NCBI RefSeq assembly: GCF_023856365.1
Contig: NC_064536.1
Span: 39,625,276-39,689,275, forward strand
DNA from: Brienomyrus brachyistius
Lineage: Eukaryota; Chordata; Actinopteri; Osteoglossiformes; Mormyridae
DNA: 64,000 nucleotides
Direction: 5' to 3'
Below are positions 45,828 through 55,067 of this stretch, piece by piece. The position numbers and the translations under genes were made by a program. Each line of letters begins with the position of its first letter. The stretch's first letter is position 1. The notes beneath the pieces were generated by a model. It saw nothing but the letters and a program-made list of their open reading frames with translations, was not told the DNA's origin and did no database searches.

Positions 45828-46837
45828 TTGTATTTATCGTTGTCTTCAGCCTTGCAACTAATCATGTCCTTGTGCTAAGGCAGCAAAAATGCTCTTCCTG
45901 GGAAGTCTAACTATCTTGCTGGAAATACTGACCAGTCATTACATACAACTCAGGTGGAGCTGTCACCTTGCACGTGATTTTGCCATACTTTGGTGTCACA
46001 ATATTTATTACATTTTTATTATTTTTAAGCCAAGCTAAAGAATAATCTCAGCGCAGATTTCCTCCAGTCGTAGGTAGTGGTGCCGTGCCAGGTTACCCCT
46101 GAAAAACACTGTCCCCGACACTTCAGATCAGACACACAAAATGAAATGAATTACTTGAGAAAATGAACTTTTACCATAAAATAACTTTTGTTGGTTACGA
46201 AATGCAATTTGTACAGAAAAAAAATATCTTACCCGTGGTGAAACAGCCAAAAAGAAAACACAAAAAATACGAGAGGTTTTGCTCAAATTACGCAGTTTTT
46301 CGGCCATAAATGTGTGCATTGTCTAGCATGCTGGATGCGAAGCCAAAAACGTCACCGATGCGAAGAGAATGTCCGTGCTGTAACACCAGCGTGTCAGCGG
46401 GGCGGGCGGGTCCTTGTTTCACTGGCCAACCACACGGGGCCAGTCGCCTCGCTTGGCCAATCGGTCGAGACCGTTGTAAAACATTTAGTTGAAACACTTC
46501 TTCAACTGGCCAATAGAGGGCTGAAACATTTGTTGCACTAAAGCCGAAAGGAGGCTGGCAAAAGGAACATAGATGACAGACAGATTTGGGAAGCATTCCG
46601 TATTTTCATTTTGTAGCATTTACTTTTAGTTGATTTTCCATCTGTAATTCTCATAAGCATTATTGCTACTTAAAAAGATGAAATTTATTGTGACATTATT
46701 TGATACTGAGAGGAAGAATCTGTTTTTAAGAAATACTTGAAAGTCATCTGAAGTGTGAAATCGACACAAGAAAGATCTGGATGCAAATGCATTTAATCCT
46801 TTTCTCTTTGTGTTATTTGTTTGTGCTTCTATGATGT

Positions 46838-46910
46838 GGGCCAGTGGCGCAATGGATAAAGCATCTGACTACGGATCAGAAGATTCTAGGTTCGACTCCT
46901 GCCTGGCTCG
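46838..46910 (+). tRNA. tRNA-Arg (ACG), unit 4
   Basis: Anticodon ACG and B box kept. D arm reads GATAAAGCATC instead of GATAACGCGTC, and the T stem end reads CCTGCC. Confidence 0.78.
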
Positions 46911-47052
46911 GCCATTTCTTTCCTTTACTCTAATGCCTTCTGCTTTAGCCGCTCCATGCTACCAACGTCTTGGCTTCCTCGCAACAGCTGCAGACAGGGA
47001 GCTCACAAGAGGCCTGCAGACAGGGAGCTCACAAGAGGCAGGCTGCATGGTG

Positions 47053-47124
47053 TCCCATATGGTCTAGCGGTTAGGATTCCTGGTTTTCACCCAGGCGGCC
47101 TGGGTTCGACTCCCGGTATGGGAA
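47053..47124 (+). tRNA. tRNA-Glu (TTC), unit 4
   Basis: Intact apart from a T-stem CTGGG/CCCGG wobble. Confidence 0.92.
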
Positions 47125-48134
47125 TTGTATTTATTGTTGTCTTCAGCCTTGCAACTAATCATATCCTTGAGCCAAGGCAGCAAAAATGCTCTTCCTGGGA
47201 AGTCTAACAATCTTGCTGGAAATACTGACCAGCCATTACATACAACTCAGGTGGAGCTGTCACCTTGCATGTGATTTTGCCATACTTTGGTGTCACAATA
47301 TTTATTACATTTTTAATATTTTGAAGCCAAGCTAAAGAATAATCTCAGCGCAGATTTCCTCCAGTCGTAGGTAGTGGTGCTGTGCCAGGTTACCCCTGAA
47401 AAACACTGTCCCCGACACTTCAGATCAGACACACAAAATGAAATGAATTACTTGAGAAAATGAACTTTTACCATAAAATAACTTTTGTTGGTTACGAAAT
47501 GCAATTTGTACAGAAAAAAAATATCTTACCCGTGGTGAAACAGCCAAAAAGAAAACACAAAAAATACGAGAGATTTTGCTCAAATTTAGCAATTTTTCGG
47601 CCATAAATGTGTGCATTGTCTAGGATGCTGGATGCGAAGCCAAAACCGTCACCGATGCGAAGAGAATGTCCGTGCTGCAACACCAGCGCGTCAGCGGGGC
47701 GGGCGGGTCCTTGTTTCACTGGCCAACCACACGGGGCCAGTCACCTCGCTTGGCCAATTGGTCGAGACCGTTGTAAAACATTTAGTTGAAACACTTCTTC
47801 AACTGGCCAATAGGGGGCTGAAACATTTGTTGCTCTAAAGCCGAAAGGAGGCTGGAAAAAGGAACATAGATGACAGACAGATTTGGGAAGCATTCCGTAT
47901 TTTCAGACTGTAGCATTTACTTTTAGTTGATATTCCATCTGTCATTCTCATAAGCATTATTGCTACTTAAAAAGATGAAATTTCTTGTGACATTATTTGA
48001 TACTGAGAGGAAGAATCTGTTTTTAAGAAATACTTGAAAGTCATCTGAAGTGTGAAATCGACACAAGATAGATCTGGATGCAAATGCATTTAATCCTTTT
48101 CTCTTTGCGTTACTTGTTTGTCCGTCCATGCTGT

Positions 48135-48207
48135 GGGCCAGTGGCGCAATGGATAACGCGTCTGACTACGGATCAGAAGATTCTAGGTTCGACTCCTGGC
48201 TGGCTCG
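48135..48207 (+). tRNA. tRNA-Arg (ACG), unit 5, intact
   Basis: Same sequence as unit 2. The Gypsy element is inserted 449 bp downstream. Confidence 0.92.
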
Positions 48208-48323
48208 GCCATTTCTTTCCTTTACTCTAATGCCTTCTGCTTTAGCCGCTCCATGCTACCAACGTCTTGGCTTCCTCGCATCAGCTGCAGACAGGGAGCT
48301 CACAAGAGGCAGGCTGCATGGTC

Positions 48324-48395
48324 TCCCATATGGTCTAGCGGTTAGGATTCCTGGTTTTCACCCAGGCGGCCCGGGTTCTACTCCCGGTATGGGAA
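48324..48395 (+). tRNA. tRNA-Glu (TTC), unit 5, T loop mutated
   Basis: T loop TTCTACT in place of TTCGACT; stems intact. The last tRNA before the retroelement insertion. Confidence 0.75.
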
Positions 48396-48651
48396 TTGTA
48401 TTTATCGTTGTCTTCAGCCTTGCAACTAATCATGTCCTTGTGCTAAGGCAGCAAAAATGCTCTTCCTGGGAAGTCTAACTATCTTGCTGGAAATACTGAC
48501 CAGTCATTACATACAGCTCAGGTGGAGCTGTCACCTTGCACGTGATTTTGCCATACTTTGGTGTCACAATATTTATTACATTTTTATTATTTTTAAGCCA
48601 AGCTAAAGAATAATCTCAGCGCAGATTTCCTCCAGTCGTAGGTAGTGGTGC

Positions 48652-48655
48652 CATG
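48652..48655. repeat. Target site duplication (left), CATG
   Basis: CATG directly precedes the 5' LTR and is repeated at 57057-57060 directly after the 3' LTR. Confidence 0.85.
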
Positions 48656-49440
48656 TGTAACAAAGTTGTTTTGGTATGTATAATTACTCAAAATTCCTTA
48701 TTTATTAAAATCCTGGTAAAATGAATAGGAGAGGGAGTAAGGAGAATTCCCAGAAGGCCCTGCTTCATGGTGCCTCCCACTGGTAAAAAGGGGGCGTGAC
48801 GTGTTTCCTCTTCCTCTTTCCCTGTCTCTTCGAGGAAGAGGTAACATGGCTCTCTCATTAACCCAATTAAATAGAAAATAATCCTTTTATTATTATACAA
48901 AATTCCTGTAACAAAAGTTTAAACATATCATTATTAATATATATCAAGCAATATTTTAATGTATGAACTTACTTTGGTTTGTGTTTTTCTTTTTATTGTT
49001 GGGGTGCACATGGGCAGAATGTTGAGCTGCTACATGCTGCTGGGGAATTAATACTTTGCTCTTCATTACCAGGTATGTTTTGTTTGTTTTATTTTTTTTA
49101 TATATTGATGTATATTTTTTTTTTCATTTTGCTCTTTCCCTGTCTCTTCGAGGAAGAGAATGTTGAGCTGCTACATGCTGCTGGGGAATTAATACTTTGC
49201 TCTTCATTACCAGAGAGAGGAAAAGACACGTGCCAATAAAGGGACGTCGGATCCCGAGTCCAGAGGAAGCCACGCGGTGTCGTCTCTCCCTCTCCCGCAC
49301 CCACACACCACACACAACAAAAAAAATACACAACGCAGAGTGAGAGCATCAGCTCTCGAACTTTAACCGGGACTATGTTTTAACTGGACTCGCTTGGCGC
49401 GATCGGGCCGTAAACAAAGACCCAAACGAGACCGGTTACA
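48656..49440 (+). mobile_element. Gypsy 5' LTR, 785 bp
   Basis: Begins TGTAAC and ends GTTACA. A TATA-like TAAAAAG (48784-48790) lies 30 bp before a pyrimidine-rich CTCTTTCC (48814), a plausible start of R. AATAAA at 49235-49240 is the polyadenylation signal. A 27-bp segment (48814-48840) and a 55-57 bp segment (49016-49072) recur fused together at 49132-49213 (see findings). Confidence 0.95.
48784..48821 (+). promoter_or_regulatory. Putative LTR core promoter
   Basis: TAAAAAG, a CRE-like TGACGTG at 48797, and a TOP/TCT-type CTCTTTCC at 48814-48821 with 30-bp TATA-to-start spacing. Inferred from spacing and from the boundary of the duplicated 27-mer; no transcript data. Confidence 0.45.
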
Positions 49441-49442
49441 TT

Positions 49443-49460
49443 TGGTGCCGTGACCCGGAT
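49443..49460 (+). promoter_or_regulatory. Gypsy primer binding site, tRNA-His type
   Basis: TGGTGCCGTGACCCGGAT starts 2 bases after the LTR. It is complementary to the 3' end of vertebrate tRNA-His with one mismatch, by my recall of that tRNA. It matches none of the tRNAs in the two arrays. Confidence 0.75.
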
Positions 49461-49932
49461 GGTGTGTGTGTGTGTGCTGAAACCGCGCAGAGGATCACCG
49501 CGAGGACGCTGCTTTTCCCCGTCGCGCTCTCCGGACTAACAGCTGTTAATGACCGAAAAAAAGTGTCGTTCAACTCAGTGTTGAAATTTGTCCTTTTTTT
49601 TTTGGGTGACTTCATGTTATTTAATGAATCTTTTTTTTTTTCTTTCCCTCTCTGATTGTTTACATTTCCTGTATATTACCAGAATGTTTAGACTGCTGAC
49701 CACATTGTGGGCTGTAGTACAATTGTATGGAGTTGCACGTGTTGTGCAGTTTTATTATTGTAGTCATGCTAGTTAAGTGTGAGTGTTTAGTCTAACAGTG
49801 TATTACCTTGAGTAGTTGTTTAATCAGTTAAAGCTGGTAATAATCACAGAGGATTTTTTTTTTTCCCCTTTCAACTTTCTTTTAAGTGAGTACTGACTTT
49901 CATATCACTGCTTGTGATTTATTCTTCTAGCC
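49461..49932 (+). other. Gypsy 5' leader
   Basis: Non-coding stretch before gag with several long T runs (near 49600, 49630 and 49857). No recognisable gene. Confidence 0.7.
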
Positions 49933-51210
49933 ATGTCAAAGGTAGGTATGTTTAGTATGCTGGGTTTGCCAGACACTAATAGGGAAGTTTCACCTTGCAG
50001 TCTTGGTAGGGGACGGGGTTGGTTTTTAAACCATGCAGGTAGAAGTGAGACTACACCCATAGCTAGACAGCCTGAGCCAGTTCCTGTGGCTAATTCTACC
50101 CCTGCTTCAGACTCTTCCTATAATCCAGTTCAAGTGATTACTGTTGATGCTATGGGCAGTATCATAGCCGATTTAGCCAAGCAAATTGGGGAGAGTGTTA
50201 CTGCTAACTTGTCCACCCTGAATCACCACAGCAGTGGCCTGTCAAAGTCCCTGGGTGTTTCACAAACTCCTGGACGCCATGATGCTTCAGAGCTAAGGGT
50301 AGTGGTTCAGCCAAGCTCAGATCTGCCTCCCTTCTACAGAGGTGATGGTTCAGATAAGTTTACCATCCATGAATGGAAGGAGATGATGGAGCGGTATGCT
50401 GCCAAAATGACGTATGACACTCATGGTGAAATGTATGATTTTGTAATGAGCAGATTAACCTGTAAAGCTAGGGATGTGGTTAAAGTGTCTTTACGGAGCA
50501 GTGCCGATTTAGAGCCAGAAGAGCTTGCTGCAACTGTCTTTGACATCCTTGTACGAAATTTCAGTGATATTGCTTATTCTAATATGCCTATGAGAGACTT
50601 TTACAGTACAGTTCCAAAGCCAGGTGAGTCGGCCTTAGATTATTGGATAAGGCTTAACAAAATGATTGATGCGGTTGGGGAATGTTTGCGCAGACGAGGG
50701 AAACATATTGAGGATCCAAACGCTGAAGTTGTGCTCATGTTTATTTCTCACTGTCCTGATCCCGAGCTTGCGATGTCTTTCAAGTTCAAGCCAGCTGAAA
50801 AGTGGACTGCTGCTGAGGTGCAGGAGCGATTGGACAGCCACGTGAGTTATCTGAAGGGTGCTAATGCTAAAGCGCACCGTTCTCAGAGCATGTCTGTTTA
50901 TGGTCAGTGTGTGGTTGTACCTGTTCCGCCGAGTCATGAATGTGAGTTGGGGCCGACGCCTTCTAACACGGGTGGCACATATTTTAATAGTCCCAACACC
51001 CATGTGAGCAGTTCGGTGCAGCCGGTGTCCTCTTCTGCCAGGCCGCTAGCTGCAATGGCCCCAGTGGTTCCTCATTCAGCTGTCCAGTCCCCTAATGCTT
51101 ATTCCTCTGACTCTGGTCTGAGCCAGCTGGTTGCTGTCCTTGACAAAGCCTTGACTATATGTTCTGCAGAGTCTCAGTCGTTGCCTGCTATGGGTTTTCA
51201 CCGTTCTTGA
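49933..51210 (+). CDS. gag: Gypsy Gag, 425 aa before a UGA stop
   Basis: The first long frame after the leader, with ATG in TAGCCATGT. The central part (about residues 130-300: LPPFYRGDGSDKFTIHEW, then ARDVVKVSLRSS and DYWIRLNKM) has the layout of the helical retrotransposon Gag capsid domain. The frame ends at UGA 51208-51210. The same frame stays open beyond it to 51405 and encodes two cysteine knuckles (51238-51282, C-x2-C-x4-H-x5-C; and 51298-51339, a canonical C-x2-C-x4-H-x4-C). The nucleic-acid-binding tail is therefore cut off by the stop. Either this is a recent nonsense mutation or the UGA is read through. Confidence 0.9.
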   Translation: MSKVGMFSMLGLPDTNREVSPCSLGRGRGWFLNHAGRSETTPIARQPEPVPVANSTPASDSSYNPVQVITVDAMGSIIADLAKQIGESVTANLSTLNHHSSGLSKSLGVSQTPGRHDASELRVVVQPSSDLPPFYRGDGSDKFTIHEWKEMMERYAAKMTYDTHGEMYDFVMSRLTCKARDVVKVSLRSSADLEPEELAATVFDILVRNFSDIAYSNMPMRDFYSTVPKPGESALDYWIRLNKMIDAVGECLRRRGKHIEDPNAEVVLMFISHCPDPELAMSFKFKPAEKWTAAEVQERLDSHVSYLKGANAKAHRSQSMSVYGQCVVVPVPPSHECELGPTPSNTGGTYFNSPNTHVSSSVQPVSSSARPLAAMAPVVPHSAVQSPNAYSSDSGLSQLVAVLDKALTICSAESQSLPAMGFHRS

Positions 51211-51405
51211 TGTCAGAAGGATGTGACAAGTACAACATGTACAGTCTGTAGTGCTAGAGATCATTCCACCTATGCACACTGTAAGCGTGATAAGTTGTGT
51301 CGCCATTGCTTGAAGCCTGGTCACTTCAGGAGTCAGTGCCCGTCGTTACTTCCTTCACAGTCTCGTTCGGTGGGTCTTTCTTCGTCTACGCCGGCTTTAA
51401 ACTAA
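51211..51405 (+). pseudogene. Gag nucleocapsid tail, downstream of in-frame UGA
   Basis: Continues the Gag frame with two zinc-knuckle motifs and stops at TAA 51403-51405, directly after the frameshift heptamer. No ATG is expected here; it would be translated only as part of Gag. Confidence 0.8.
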
Positions 51406-54400
51406 CTAGCTCATGTGAAATGAGGGATAGCATGAGCTATGTTGGGACTTCCCTCGACCGCTCTGATGATGGTGGTTCTTGTGGTCTCACTAACAGCCAG
51501 TCCGCCACCCCAGTCGAACCCCAGGCTCTTGAAGGAGCAAATGAGTTGTTTTACACTCCAGTTTCAGTCAGTGGTTTGTGTACTTTAAGAGGTATGCTTG
51601 ATTCAGGGAGTATGTCTTGCACTCTCAGTGAAACGGCTGAAGCACTTCTTAAGGCAGCTAATGTTCCTTTGGCTGCTCAGCCTGTCCCAGAGTCAGTAGT
51701 CCTCGTCGGATGTGGTGGACTGACCACAAAGCCAAAATGCATTTACGAACTGAACATTGATGTCTATGGTCTAAAATTTTCAGTACCTACACTGGTTGTG
51801 CCTGGTCAACTAGATGATTTCATCGTAGGTAGTAATGTCTTGCGGTCAGTCATTAGTTCCATGAAATCTTCTGAGAAGTATTGGGATCTTATTTCTTCTC
51901 GTTCAGCTAATTCTGACTGTGAACAGTTTCTCCAGCTTATTAGTTGTGTCTCCCGCTGGTCTAGTTCCACTGTGCCCAATAAAATTGGAACAGTAAAACT
52001 CAGACAGGCAATCACACTGCTTCCACGCAGCGAGTATGTAGTGTGGGGAAAGTTGCCCAGTGAGGCTCCAATGTCACCAGGGAGTACTGTTGTTGTGGAA
52101 CCAACATCCTCCCGTGCTACACCTAAGAACATTATGGTGGGCCGGGTTGTTACACCTATGTGGGGTGACAGATGGGTGCCCATGAAGATCCTGAATGCTT
52201 CTCAGCACCCTGTAACCATGCGTCGCAATGCGAAATTGGCGGATGTATTCCCTTGTCTTGCTCTAGAAGATCTGACCTTCATGCAAGGGCTAGCTAATTC
52301 TTCTCGAGTGACTGATGCTTCGTCTCCACAAGCAGTTCCTGATCCTGTACGTAGTCTTGCGGGGTGTGGATTAGGTGACATTAACATCGAAGGGTGTGAG
52401 GTGTCCGGCGAGTGGAAAAATAAGTTGGCAGAGCTTCTTCTTTCGTACCAGGATGTCTTTTCTCGTGGGAATCTAGATTGTGGTGAAGTGAGAGATTTCG
52501 TACACCGTATTAGACTCTCTGATGAGAAGCCATTTAGATTGCCTTACCGCAGGGTTCCACCAGCTCACTACCATAAGTTAAGAGAGGTTCTGACTGAAAT
52601 GGAAATGAAGAATATCATCAGCAAGTCAGTGAGTGAGTATGCTTCACCTTTGGTGATGGTGTGGAAAAAAGATGGAGGCTTGCGTATTTGTACAGACTTT
52701 CGGATGCTGAATGCAAGAACATTCAAGGATGCGCATCCTTTACCGAACCCGGCAGACTGTCTTGCGGCTCTTGGTGGTAATGTTTTCTTTAGTACAATGG
52801 ATTTGACTTCAGGGTTTTACAACATTCCTCTGCATGAAAAAGACAAACATTATACAGCCTTTACGACTCCTCTTGGGTTGTACGAATATAACCGGTTGCC
52901 TCAGGGCCTTTGCAACAGTCCTGCTTCATTCATGCGTATGATGCTCAGTATTTTTGGGGATCTTAATTTCTCCAATCTCCTTTGTTACTTAGATGACCTA
53001 CTTGTTTTTGCACCATCGGAGGGTGAAGCTCTGGAGCGTCTGGAGATGGTGTTCTCGCGTCTTAGAGCTAACAATTTGAAGTTATCCCAGAAGAAGTGTC
53101 ATTTCCTCCGAAGGTCTGTCCGGTTCTTAGGGCATGTGGTGGGTGAAAGTGGAGTTTCGGTCGATCAGGAGAAAGTTAATGTCATAACAAAATTCAAGAA
53201 GGAGGACTTGATGGAAGCAGACGGCTGCACTCCATCTCAGAAGAAGGTTCGATCCTTTCTCGGCATGGTCATGTTTTACCAGCACTTTATTCCAGATTGT
53301 TCATCTCTGGCTAAACCGCTGTTTGGTTTGACTGCAGGTCAGAAACGTGTGCAAAAGGGCCGATCAATGCGAAAGAAACCAGGAACATTCCGTGTGCTAA
53401 CACCAAGTGATTGGTCTTCAGCTTGCGATAAGTCTTTTGCTGATCTTAAATCTGCTCTGTTGGGCAGCACTGTCCTAGCACATCCTGACTTCAGTTGTCC
53501 GTTTGTTCTGTCCACTGATGCTTCGCTTGATGGTCTCGGAGCTGTACTTTCGCAGGTCCCGGAGGGGGAGGAGAAAGCTAGGCCGGTAGCCTTTGCCAGT
53601 AAATCCCTTACACGTAGTCAGGTTAATTATCCTGCATACAAGTTGGAGTTTCTTGCCTTAAAGTGGGCAGTGTGCGACAAGTTTAGTCATTGGCTCAAGG
53701 GTCATGAGTTTACGGTATGGACAGACAACAATCCACTGTCTTATATTTTAACCAAGCCGAAGCTGGACGCTTGCGAGCAGCGATGGGTGTCAAAACTAGC
53801 TGCTTATTCTTTCGACATCAAGTATATTCCTGGCAGACAGAATGTGGTGGCTGATGCATTGAGCAGGGAGCCCTTTGTGAAACCACTTTACCGTCGGCTA
53901 ATGTCGGAATCATACTCTGTGTTGCTTGACCAGACGCAAGGTGTGAGGCATGAGCTTCTTCAGGATGCTTTTCGGCTTTCTTGCATGCCTCACTCGCTTG
54001 TGCATTCAGACGCTGCATCTGCCCCGTTGTCATCTGAGGTGGTCTCTTCTTTATTGTCCGCACATGATGGTTGGGAATCAGCCTCAGCCCAGCGTGCATT
54101 GACTTTGGCTGGAAGCCTGAGTGATGTGGTCCCTCCTGCTAACGAGGTGTTTCAAACCCTTTCCCTGTCTGACTTACAGTCCCATCAGAGCCAAGATCAG
54201 GTAATCGCCAGTGTGGTACCTTACGTGGTGAGGAAGCGTAGGCCTTCGAGGCGGGAACGAGCCCATGTGACTGTTCAGACATTAAAACTTCTAAAGCAGT
54301 GGGATAAGTTGACAATATTGAATGGTGTCCTGTATCGTGTCACGAAAGATCCTATGACCAAACATAAGCGATTCCAATTTGTGGTTCCTAAGTCCTTGAG

Positions 54401-55067
54401 ATCACTTGCACTAACTGGTATTCACGATAGTGCTGGTCATCAGGGCTTTCCCCGTACTCTGTCTCTTGCTCGGCAGCGCTTCTTCTGGTGTGACATGGAG
54501 AAAGATGTTCGTGCCCACGTGAAAACATGTAGGCGATGTGTTGTCAGTAAGACTCCTGAACCTTCAGCGAGAGCTCCCTTGGAGAATATTAAGACCTCAG
54601 CTCCACTTGAGCTGGTCTGTATTGACTTTTGGTCAGCAGAACATAATGATAAGTCTGTAGATGTGTTGGTGATTACTGACCATTTTACTAAGCTGGCACA
54701 TGCTTTTCCTTGTCGGGACCAAACAGCAAAGACCGTGGCAAAGAAACTTTGGGATGGGTTCTTTTGTGTTTATGGCTTTCCTGAAAGACTGCACTCTGAT
54801 CAGGGCACGAGTTTTGGCAGTGAGTTACTTGCTGAGCTTCTAGAGTTGACCAATATTGAGAAGTCACGGACCACACCGTACCATCCGATGGGTAATGGTG
54901 GAACTGAGAGGTTCAATCGTACACTGGGTAACATGCTGCGATCGCTGCCTCCAGCAGCAAAGCACAAGTGGCCACAGTTGGTACAAAGTATGACTTTTGT
55001 TTATAATTGCACTGTCCATGACATGTCCTCATGTTTGGTCGGGTTCCCAGACTGCCAGTCGATTTAG
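51297..55067 (+). CDS. pol: Gypsy Pol polyprotein (protease, RT, RNase H, integrase)
   Basis: One open frame; the ATG at 51297 is only the first ATG of the frame, and real entry is by frameshift at about 51402. Residues counted from 51297: protease LDSGS at 101-105; RT with RICTDFRMLN near 463-472, LPQGLCNSP near 534-542 and the catalytic YLDD at 564-567; RNase H with TDAS at 740-743 and TDNN at 809-812; integrase zinc domain H1043, H1048, C1078, C1081; integrase core D1110, D1168 and E1204 with the typical 35-residue D-E gap. The frame terminates at 55067, soon after the core. The homologous continuation is in another frame from 55031, so Pol is broken in this copy. Confidence 0.95.
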   Translation: MSPLLEAWSLQESVPVVTSFTVSFGGSFFVYAGFKLTSSCEMRDSMSYVGTSLDRSDDGGSCGLTNSQSATPVEPQALEGANELFYTPVSVSGLCTLRGMLDSGSMSCTLSETAEALLKAANVPLAAQPVPESVVLVGCGGLTTKPKCIYELNIDVYGLKFSVPTLVVPGQLDDFIVGSNVLRSVISSMKSSEKYWDLISSRSANSDCEQFLQLISCVSRWSSSTVPNKIGTVKLRQAITLLPRSEYVVWGKLPSEAPMSPGSTVVVEPTSSRATPKNIMVGRVVTPMWGDRWVPMKILNASQHPVTMRRNAKLADVFPCLALEDLTFMQGLANSSRVTDASSPQAVPDPVRSLAGCGLGDINIEGCEVSGEWKNKLAELLLSYQDVFSRGNLDCGEVRDFVHRIRLSDEKPFRLPYRRVPPAHYHKLREVLTEMEMKNIISKSVSEYASPLVMVWKKDGGLRICTDFRMLNARTFKDAHPLPNPADCLAALGGNVFFSTMDLTSGFYNIPLHEKDKHYTAFTTPLGLYEYNRLPQGLCNSPASFMRMMLSIFGDLNFSNLLCYLDDLLVFAPSEGEALERLEMVFSRLRANNLKLSQKKCHFLRRSVRFLGHVVGESGVSVDQEKVNVITKFKKEDLMEADGCTPSQKKVRSFLGMVMFYQHFIPDCSSLAKPLFGLTAGQKRVQKGRSMRKKPGTFRVLTPSDWSSACDKSFADLKSALLGSTVLAHPDFSCPFVLSTDASLDGLGAVLSQVPEGEEKARPVAFASKSLTRSQVNYPAYKLEFLALKWAVCDKFSHWLKGHEFTVWTDNNPLSYILTKPKLDACEQRWVSKLAAYSFDIKYIPGRQNVVADALSREPFVKPLYRRLMSESYSVLLDQTQGVRHELLQDAFRLSCMPHSLVHSDAASAPLSSEVVSSLLSAHDGWESASAQRALTLAGSLSDVVPPANEVFQTLSLSDLQSHQSQDQVIASVVPYVVRKRRPSRRERAHVTVQTLKLLKQWDKLTILNGVLYRVTKDPMTKHKRFQFVVPKSLRSLALTGIHDSAGHQGFPRTLSLARQRFFWCDMEKDVRAHVKTCRRCVVSKTPEPSARAPLENIKTSAPLELVCIDFWSAEHNDKSVDVLVITDHFTKLAHAFPCRDQTAKTVAKKLWDGFFCVYGFPERLHSDQGTSFGSELLAELLELTNIEKSRTTPYHPMGNGGTERFNRTLGNMLRSLPPAAKHKWPQLVQSMTFVYNCTVHDMSSCLVGFPDCQSI
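51396..51456 (+). promoter_or_regulatory. Gag-Pol -1 ribosomal frameshift element
   Basis: TTTAAAC at 51396-51402 is in the Gag frame as T TTA AAC, the canonical X XXY YYZ heptamer, followed immediately by the Gag stop. Four bases later a perfect 9-bp stem can form (TAGCTCATG 51407-51415 with CATGAGCTA 51431-51439). The 15-nt loop can pair with downstream sequence (51421-51427 with 51450-51456, 6 Watson-Crick pairs plus 1 wobble), giving an H-type pseudoknot. Slipping -1 enters the Pol frame. Confidence 0.87.

Noticed and set aside
48652..48655. A 5-bp target duplication, as is common for Gypsy elements
   Set aside because: Only CATG (4 bp) matches on both sides, and the 1271-bp spacing is restored exactly with 4.
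48688..49349. Frames of 60-86 codons in the LTRs
   Set aside because: Located in LTR regulatory sequence, with internal duplications. Identical in the second LTR.
49443..49460. Idea that the Gypsy element is primed by one of the arrayed tRNAs
   Set aside because: The primer site does not match the 3' ends of Gly, Met, Arg or Glu tRNAs; it fits tRNA-His.
53818..54099. Antisense frames within Gypsy pol
   Set aside because: Shadow of the sense Pol frame.
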